Position numbers and translations under genes: made by a program. Source: JACJWR01 sp964474045 (lineage in GTDB: Bacteria; Actinomycetota; Actinomycetes; S36-B12; UBA10799). Taken from it: DNA of 64,000 nt. Where the stretch lies: the NCBI GenBank assembly GCA_964474045.1, contig CAYYRC010000006.1:56176-120175 (forward strand). Direction: 5' to 3'. Under the pieces are notes generated by a model. That model was not told where the DNA came from. It worked only from the letters and a program-made list of their open reading frames with translations, and did no database searches. Positions 59,054-64,000 of this stretch are shown here, in pieces; positions within the stretch are counted from its first letter, which is position 1, and each line of letters opens with the position of its first letter.

Positions 59054-60691
59054 ATGCCGGAGTGGATCCGGGCCAAGTTCGGCGAGATGCAGCCGCGCAA
59101 CTGGTTCACAGTGGGCAACCTGCTGGCCGGTGTCGCGGTGGGCGCCTACTTGATCCCACAAGCCATGGCCTATGGCAGCCTCGCCGGCGTCGGCGCCGCG
59201 GTCGGGCTCTCGACGGCCATCATCCCGCTGCTGGCCTACGCCCTGTTGGGCAAGCACAAATGGATGTCGGTCGGCCCGGAGTCCACGGTCGCGCTGATGG
59301 CCGCGGCGGCGGCCGCGCCGGCGGCGGCCGCCGCGGGGATGGAGCCGGCGATGGTGCTGCCCATCATGGCCGCCATCGTCGGCATCGTGCTGGTGCTGGG
59401 CCGGCTGATCAACGCGGCGTTCCTCGCCGACCTGCTGTCGCTGCCGGTGCTGGTCGGGTACCTGACCGGCATCGCGGTGCTGATGGTGATGTCGCAGCTG
59501 CAGAAGCTGACCGGCATCGACGCCAACACCGACAACCTGTGGAAGCTCATCACCGAGACCCAGTGGACGATGCCGAACTTCAAGACCCTGGCGGTGGGCC
59601 TGCTCGTGGCGGTGATCGCCTGGGGCATGCCGAAGTTCACCACCCGCATCCCCGGCGCGGTGGTGGCCCTCGCGGTGGCCATCCCGCTCGGCATCCTGCT
59701 GGGCATCCCCACGATCGGCCCGGTCAGCTCGTCGCTGCCCAAGTTCGCCATCCCGGACCTGAGCATGAACGCCCTGCAGGCACTCATCTGGCCGTCCATC
59801 ACGGTCGCCGCCGTCGCCTTCACCGATGTCATGATCACCTCGCGCGCGATCAGCGACGGCACCCGCTCAGACCCGGACCGCGAGATGGTCGCCCTCGGCG
59901 GTGCGCAGTTCGCCACCGGCTTCTTCGGCGGCTACCCCGTGTCCGCGTCGAGCTCCCGCACGGCGCTGGCCAAAGTCTCGGGCGCGACCAGCAAGCACTA
60001 CGCGGTCGTCGTGGCGGGGATCATCCTCATCGCCCCGCTCATCCTGGGCGCCGTGCTGGCCAAGATCCCGCAGGCGGGCCTGGCCGGGATCATCCTGTAC
60101 GCCGCCTTCACGCTGGTGGAGGTGCCGCAGTGGCGCAAGCTGCGCCGCCTGCACCGCAACGAGTACGCGATCGCGGCGATCTGCACCCTGGCGGTGCTCT
60201 TCTTCGGCATCCTGCCCGGCATCGGCATCGCCATCGCGCTGTCGATCTTCGCCTTCCTGGCCCGCATGGCGCGACCCACGGTGTCGGTGCTCGGCTTCAC
60301 GCCGATGAGCGCGAGCATGCACGGCATCGACACCCACGAGGACTCCGACACCGTCCCCGGGCTGGTGGTCTTCCGCTACAACGCGCCGCTGTTCTTCATC
60401 AACGCGCCGGACTTCTTCGACGAGGCGATCGACGCCATGGACGAGGACACGGAGGTGTTGCTGGTCAACATGGAGGCGTCGCCCAACCTGGATACGACCA
60501 GCCTGGACACGCTGCAGGAATTGGCGGTCGCGGTCAAAGATGCCGGAGCGGAGCTCTGGCTGGCGCGCACCCGGTACGAGGTCGAGGAACTCATGGAGAA
60601 GCACGGCGTGATGGACATCATCGGGCGGCAGAACCTGCACGAGACGCTGGGTTCGGCGGTCGGGGTGTACCAGGCCAGCCGGCTGATGTGA
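59054..60691 (+). CDS. SulP-family anion transporter with STAS domain
   Basis: The 545-residue protein has the SulP signature near the N-terminus (AVGAYLIPQAMAYGSLAG), about 12 hydrophobic segments, and a C-terminal STAS domain (residues about 430-545, with NAPLFFINAPDFFDEAI and NMEASPNLDTTSLDTL). It may carry sulfate or bicarbonate. ATG 59054 is preceded by GGAGGA, unlike the leaderless genes nearby. Its TGA overlaps the next ATG by one base. Confidence 0.9.
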   Translation: MPEWIRAKFGEMQPRNWFTVGNLLAGVAVGAYLIPQAMAYGSLAGVGAAVGLSTAIIPLLAYALLGKHKWMSVGPESTVALMAAAAAAPAAAAAGMEPAMVLPIMAAIVGIVLVLGRLINAAFLADLLSLPVLVGYLTGIAVLMVMSQLQKLTGIDANTDNLWKLITETQWTMPNFKTLAVGLLVAVIAWGMPKFTTRIPGAVVALAVAIPLGILLGIPTIGPVSSSLPKFAIPDLSMNALQALIWPSITVAAVAFTDVMITSRAISDGTRSDPDREMVALGGAQFATGFFGGYPVSASSSRTALAKVSGATSKHYAVVVAGIILIAPLILGAVLAKIPQAGLAGIILYAAFTLVEVPQWRKLRRLHRNEYAIAAICTLAVLFFGILPGIGIAIALSIFAFLARMARPTVSVLGFTPMSASMHGIDTHEDSDTVPGLVVFRYNAPLFFINAPDFFDEAIDAMDEDTEVLLVNMEASPNLDTTSLDTLQELAVAVKDAGAELWLARTRYEVEELMEKHGVMDIIGRQNLHETLGSAVGVYQASRLM

Positions 60692-62307
60692 TGCTCGGCG
60701 TGGACCGGGTGGACACGGACTGGCTGCGCCACCAACTGTTCTACTGCGACCCGGAGTGGAGCGCGGACGCCCCCGACGGCTTCGACCACTGGCCCTACTT
60801 CCTGCGTCAGCGGGTCACGATCTCGGCGTCGCCGTGGCCCCCGCCCAGCCCCGACGACGGCCAGATGCTGCGGCACAGCGCCACCTGCGACATCGTCACC
60901 GGGCTGACCGACCTCGACCGCGCCACCGCCATCTGCACGTCGCTCAACCGATTCTCCGCCGGGTGGGCCTACGTCGTCGAGCCCAGCGAGGGGCGGATCG
61001 TGGCCCACACGTCCGTGGACTGCCCGGCGCAGTGGCAGCTGCCGATCCTGCGGTGGATCGACGCGGCGCTCATCAGCATGTGGCACGCCACAGCCGTGGC
61101 GCCGGCGCTGGCCGACGCCGTGGGAGGCGAGGTGGCCGTGAGCTTCCCCGAGGGCGCGGCTGGCGCGCGCACCGAGCCCCACCACCTCATGACCTACGCC
61201 GACTCCCTGCGGGCACGACCCGAGTGGGTGCTCGCACCCCTGGATCGGCGCTGGGCCGACCTCGGCCAGACCGCGGCGATCCTGACCGGGGCGCTGGATC
61301 GCCCCGACGACGCCGACGACGCCGACGAGGGCCGCGGCTTCCAGATCCCGCTGGAGTCCATGACGCTGACGGGCCGCATGCAGGAGCAGCTCGGTCTGGG
61401 CCACGGTTTCGAGGCCCGCGCCTGCCGGGCTGCGCCGGCTGACCCCGACACCGACTCCGACGCCCTGGCCAACGCCCTCAACTGGCTGATCCTGGCCGGC
61501 GAGGCTCCTGGGGTCGCCGGCGCCTGGACGGTCGCCGAGCACGGCGAGCTGGTGTTCCGGGCCTTCACCATGGACTTCGCCCTGGAGCACATGCTGGCCG
61601 CCGGGGTGGTCGAGGGAGCGCCAGAGGTGCTCGCCACGATCGCCTTGGAGGTCGCGTCCGGCGCGGCCGAGATGCCCGAGGGGCTGTTGGCCGACGCCCC
61701 CGTGCAAACCGAGCCCGAGTTGTTCCAGCGCGACCCGACCGCGTCCGAGCTGACGGCGATGGGTGTGCTCGCATCGCTCTGGCAGCCGTCGATCGACGCC
61801 GTCCTGACCGCCATGGACGGCCAGGTTCCCGCGGGGAGCGATCGACGGCTGCTCCTGCTTCCCCGACCCCATCCCGGCAGCGGTGTGGAGCCAATCGTCA
61901 CCTGGGGGAGCCTGGATGGCGGTGACGGTGCCCGCCTGACCACGCTCGCGCTGGTGGGCACGGCCGAGGACGATGCCCGGCTGCTGGTCTGCCTGCAGCG
62001 CTCCCCGTCCCAGCCGGACTACCGCATCCGTGCCGGTGTCGCGCGCGGCAGCTCGCCGGCGCCTGCCATCACCGACGCGATCGCCGAGCTGGCGTGGGAT
62101 CCGCCCATCTTCGTCGACCTGACCGGTTGCCCCGACGCGCTCCTGCCGACAGTGCGCGAGGCCTTCGCCGCGACGGCGGCGGAGGCCACAGCCGGCTCGG
62201 CCGAGACGCTGCCCGCGGAGTGGTTGGACGAAGCAAGCAGCCCCGCGGCGGTGAGCGCAGGAGCCGCCCAGCTCCGATCGGCCTGGAACGACGTCAGCTA
62301 CGACTAG
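60691..62307 (+). CDS. Hypothetical protein, 538 residues, coupled to SulP
   Basis: I do not recognise a family. The cytoplasmic-looking acidic protein starts MLGVDRVDTDWLRHQLFYCD. A central NRFSAGWAYVVEPSEGRIVAHTSVD and a second region around NALNWLILAGEAPGVAGAWTV suggest two YbjN/type III chaperone-like halves, but this is weak. There is no signal or membrane helix. The TGATG junction with the transporter gene implies joint translation, so it may regulate or bind the transporter. The 3' end overlaps the convergent glucosidase gene by 4 bp. Confidence 0.7.
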   Translation: MLGVDRVDTDWLRHQLFYCDPEWSADAPDGFDHWPYFLRQRVTISASPWPPPSPDDGQMLRHSATCDIVTGLTDLDRATAICTSLNRFSAGWAYVVEPSEGRIVAHTSVDCPAQWQLPILRWIDAALISMWHATAVAPALADAVGGEVAVSFPEGAAGARTEPHHLMTYADSLRARPEWVLAPLDRRWADLGQTAAILTGALDRPDDADDADEGRGFQIPLESMTLTGRMQEQLGLGHGFEARACRAAPADPDTDSDALANALNWLILAGEAPGVAGAWTVAEHGELVFRAFTMDFALEHMLAAGVVEGAPEVLATIALEVASGAAEMPEGLLADAPVQTEPELFQRDPTASELTAMGVLASLWQPSIDAVLTAMDGQVPAGSDRRLLLLPRPHPGSGVEPIVTWGSLDGGDGARLTTLALVGTAEDDARLLVCLQRSPSQPDYRIRAGVARGSSPAPAITDAIAELAWDPPIFVDLTGCPDALLPTVREAFAATAAEATAGSAETLPAEWLDEASSPAAVSAGAAQLRSAWNDVSYD

Positions 62308-64000
62308 CCCCGCAGCCGGAGGCTGCCGCCGAGCTGCAGCATGATCGCCACGGTGGCGGTCCAGCCGGTCTGGTGGCTGGCCCCCAGGCCGTGCCCGTCG
62401 TCGCCGTCGAAGTACTCGTAGAACGGCACGAGGTCGCGCCAATGGGGGTCGTTCTGGAAGTAGTCGTTGTCGCCGAACACGACGCGCCGGCCGTCCTCGC
62501 CGCGCACGAAGATCGAGCACATCCGGTCGCCCAGGTCCGTCACCACGTCGTAGAGGCGCTTGGTCTCGCCGCTGCCGACCGGGTACTCCACCTTGAAGGT
62601 GTCGCCGAAGAACGAGTCGTAGGCCAGCAGCGACTGCATGAGCAGCAGGTTTATGGGGAACCAGATGGGTCCCCGCCAGTTGGAGTTGCCGCCGAACATC
62701 CAGTCGCGGGACTCGGCCGGCCAGTACGGCAGCTCATGGCGCTCCTTGCCCACGTAGTACACGTACGGGTCGTCGCGGTAGGCCGCAGACATCGACCGGA
62801 TGCCGTGGTCGCCCAGCAGCTGCGCCGGGTCGAGCATCCGCTCCAGCATCCGCTCCAACCGCTCCGGGCGCACGGCGGCGAAAAGCATCGCGCTGCCGTC
62901 GCCCTGGTCGGGCGTGAGGGCGACCGAGCCGCGGAACTCGGGGTGGTGGGCCAGCACGTGTTGGCGCAGCGCGATGAGCTCGGGCGCCAGGCCGTAGCCG
63001 CTCTCCTCGTCCGATCCCGGCTGCGCCACCTGCACCGTCGCCACGGCGAAGAGTGGGATGAGCGCCTGCATCGAGATCACGCCCAGCTGTGACTGCGACC
63101 CGTCGGCCTGCACGATGGCGTCGCAGTAGAAGCCGACCTCGTGGTTCCACAGGCTCACCCCGTCGCGGCCGTGCTCCAGGGAGTCGGTGACGATGGCGAA
63201 GTCCAGCAGCATCTTCTCGATGTCCTGTGGGTAGCCGGGCGCGTGGCGGTTGAGCTCGAGGGCGATCTCGGCCATCTGGATCACCAGGTGAGCGACCCAC
63301 GCGGTGCCGTCGGACTGCACGAGCTGGCCGCCGGTGGGCAGCGTCTCGTCGCGGTTGAAGATGCCGATGTTGTCCATCCCCAGGAACCCGCCTGCGTACA
63401 GGTCCTTGCCCAGCGGGTCCTTGGTGTTGAGCCACGAGCTCAGGTAGGTCAGCAGCTGGCGGTACGCGGTGGCCAGGAATCCGAGGTCGCCCTGACCGTC
63501 GGCGCTGCTCGCCGCATCCAGCAGGTAGATCTGCCATACCGCCCACGCCAGCACGGGTGGGTTGGCATTGCTGAAATCCCACTCATAAGCCGGGATCTCG
63601 CCGTGGGGGTGCTGGTAGAGGCTGGACAGCATGAGCAGGCACTGGCCCTTGGCGAACGCGGGGTCGATCATCGCGATGGTCACGGCGTGGAAGGCCAGGT
63701 CCCATGCGGCGTACCAGGGGTACTCCCAGGGATCGGGCATGAGCAGCACGTCCTCGTTGACGATGTGCTTCCAGTTGCTGTTGCGCCCGTGCCAGCGCTG
63801 GGCCGGCGGGGGAGGGGCCGTCGGGTCGCCGCGCAGCCAGCGGGTGACGTGGTAGTTGTAGAACTGCTTGCTCCACAGCAGCCCGGCCAGCGCCTGGCGC
63901 TGCACCAGCAGCTCGTCCGGGGTCAGCGTCGAGCGCTGCCACGACGCGTAGTAGTCGTCGGCTTCGGTTTTGCGGGTGGTGAGGATGGTGTCGGTGTCGG
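62304..64000 (-). CDS. Glucosidase-like protein of the GH63/MGH1 (alpha/alpha-barrel) type, C-terminal part
   Basis: At least 565 residues are in the window; the 5' end lies beyond 64000. The (alpha/alpha)6 barrel motifs of GH63-like enzymes are visible: WEYPWYAAWDLAFHAV, DFSNANPPVLAWAVW, GGFLGMDNIGIFNRDETLP and MFGGNSNWRGPIWFPIN, with DDYYASWQ before them. It should hydrolyse alpha-glucosides or mannosylglycerate-type osmolytes in the cytoplasm; no signal can be checked. Confidence 0.85.
   Translation of the reverse strand, partial: DTDTILTTRKTEADDYYASWQRSTLTPDELLVQRQALAGLLWSKQFYNYHVTRWLRGDPTAPPPPAQRWHGRNSNWKHIVNEDVLLMPDPWEYPWYAAWDLAFHAVTIAMIDPAFAKGQCLLMLSSLYQHPHGEIPAYEWDFSNANPPVLAWAVWQIYLLDAASSADGQGDLGFLATAYRQLLTYLSSWLNTKDPLGKDLYAGGFLGMDNIGIFNRDETLPTGGQLVQSDGTAWVAHLVIQMAEIALELNRHAPGYPQDIEKMLLDFAIVTDSLEHGRDGVSLWNHEVGFYCDAIVQADGSQSQLGVISMQALIPLFAVATVQVAQPGSDEESGYGLAPELIALRQHVLAHHPEFRGSVALTPDQGDGSAMLFAAVRPERLERMLERMLDPAQLLGDHGIRSMSAAYRDDPYVYYVGKERHELPYWPAESRDWMFGGNSNWRGPIWFPINLLLMQSLLAYDSFFGDTFKVEYPVGSGETKRLYDVVTDLGDRMCSIFVRGEDGRRVVFGDNDYFQNDPHWRDLVPFYEYFDGDDGHGLGASHQTGWTATVAIMLQLGGSLRLRG

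Overview
The window is very GC-rich, densely packed chromosomal DNA from an actinomycete (phylum Actinomycetota). The evidence is the suf operon headed by a SufR repressor and carrying SufU and SufT, the ABC-F / small HTH / enoyl-CoA hydratase trio that also sits together in mycobacteria, a SerB with two ACT domains, a PlsB/PlsC-HAD/wax-ester-synthase lipid cluster like mycobacterial Rv2482c-Rv2484c, DUF3099, SURF1 and many GTG or TTG starts. No rRNA, tRNA, CRISPR array, transposase or prophage was seen. I cannot name a genus.

Layout. 0-3.9 kb: start of an ABC ATPase gene, a Sel1-repeat protein, a DUF2127 membrane protein, then a minus-strand pair of a TMEM175-type channel and a Tat-exported flavin amine oxidase whose domain order is circularly permuted. 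3.9-15.3 kb: sufR-B-D-Rieske-C-S-U-T-ABC-F read as one coupled operon with a SufR-type operator over its promoter and a hairpin terminator, followed by HTH, enoyl-CoA hydratase-like and ABC exporter genes. 15.3-24 kb: housekeeping genes (SDR, SURF1, dodecin, DUF3099, TldE/TldD, SixA, SerB, TAP-like hydrolase). 24-35.6 kb: an accessory stretch with two paralogous secreted proteins sharing one promoter/operator layout, an exported deaminase-like lipoprotein, a LAL-type regulator coupled to DUF2252, an MDR oxidoreductase, an exported metallophosphoesterase and an APH/P-loop kinase fusion. 35.8-41 kb: a possible small defence or conflict cluster (NERD protein, degenerate MNT/HEPN pair, MFS, NERD-helicase). 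41-48.7 kb: two unknown proteins, an ABC ATPase, SpoU methylase, histidine phosphatase, a copper-monooxygenase-like lipoprotein, a large membrane hydrolase and a pseudo-GTPase. 48.7-58.9 kb: lipid genes (WS/DGAT, PlsC-HAD, PlsB, CoA-transferase) interleaved with Nudix-NYN, Ung, SRPBCC, a glycosyltransferase and a GAP/LysE-type membrane protein. 59-64 kb: SulP transporter, an unknown 538-residue protein and the 3' part of a large glucosidase-like gene.

The strongest novel observations are the permuted amine oxidase; a toxin-antitoxin-like pair that has lost both the catalytic motif of the antitoxin and the tyrosine that motif normally modifies; the identical promoter plus tandem-operator geometry of the two secreted paralogs; and a hairpin of fixed design found three times after minus-strand genes, with compensatory base changes. 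Many genes have a TANNNT hexamer exactly 6 nt before the start codon, which implies widespread leaderless transcription and was used to choose starts.
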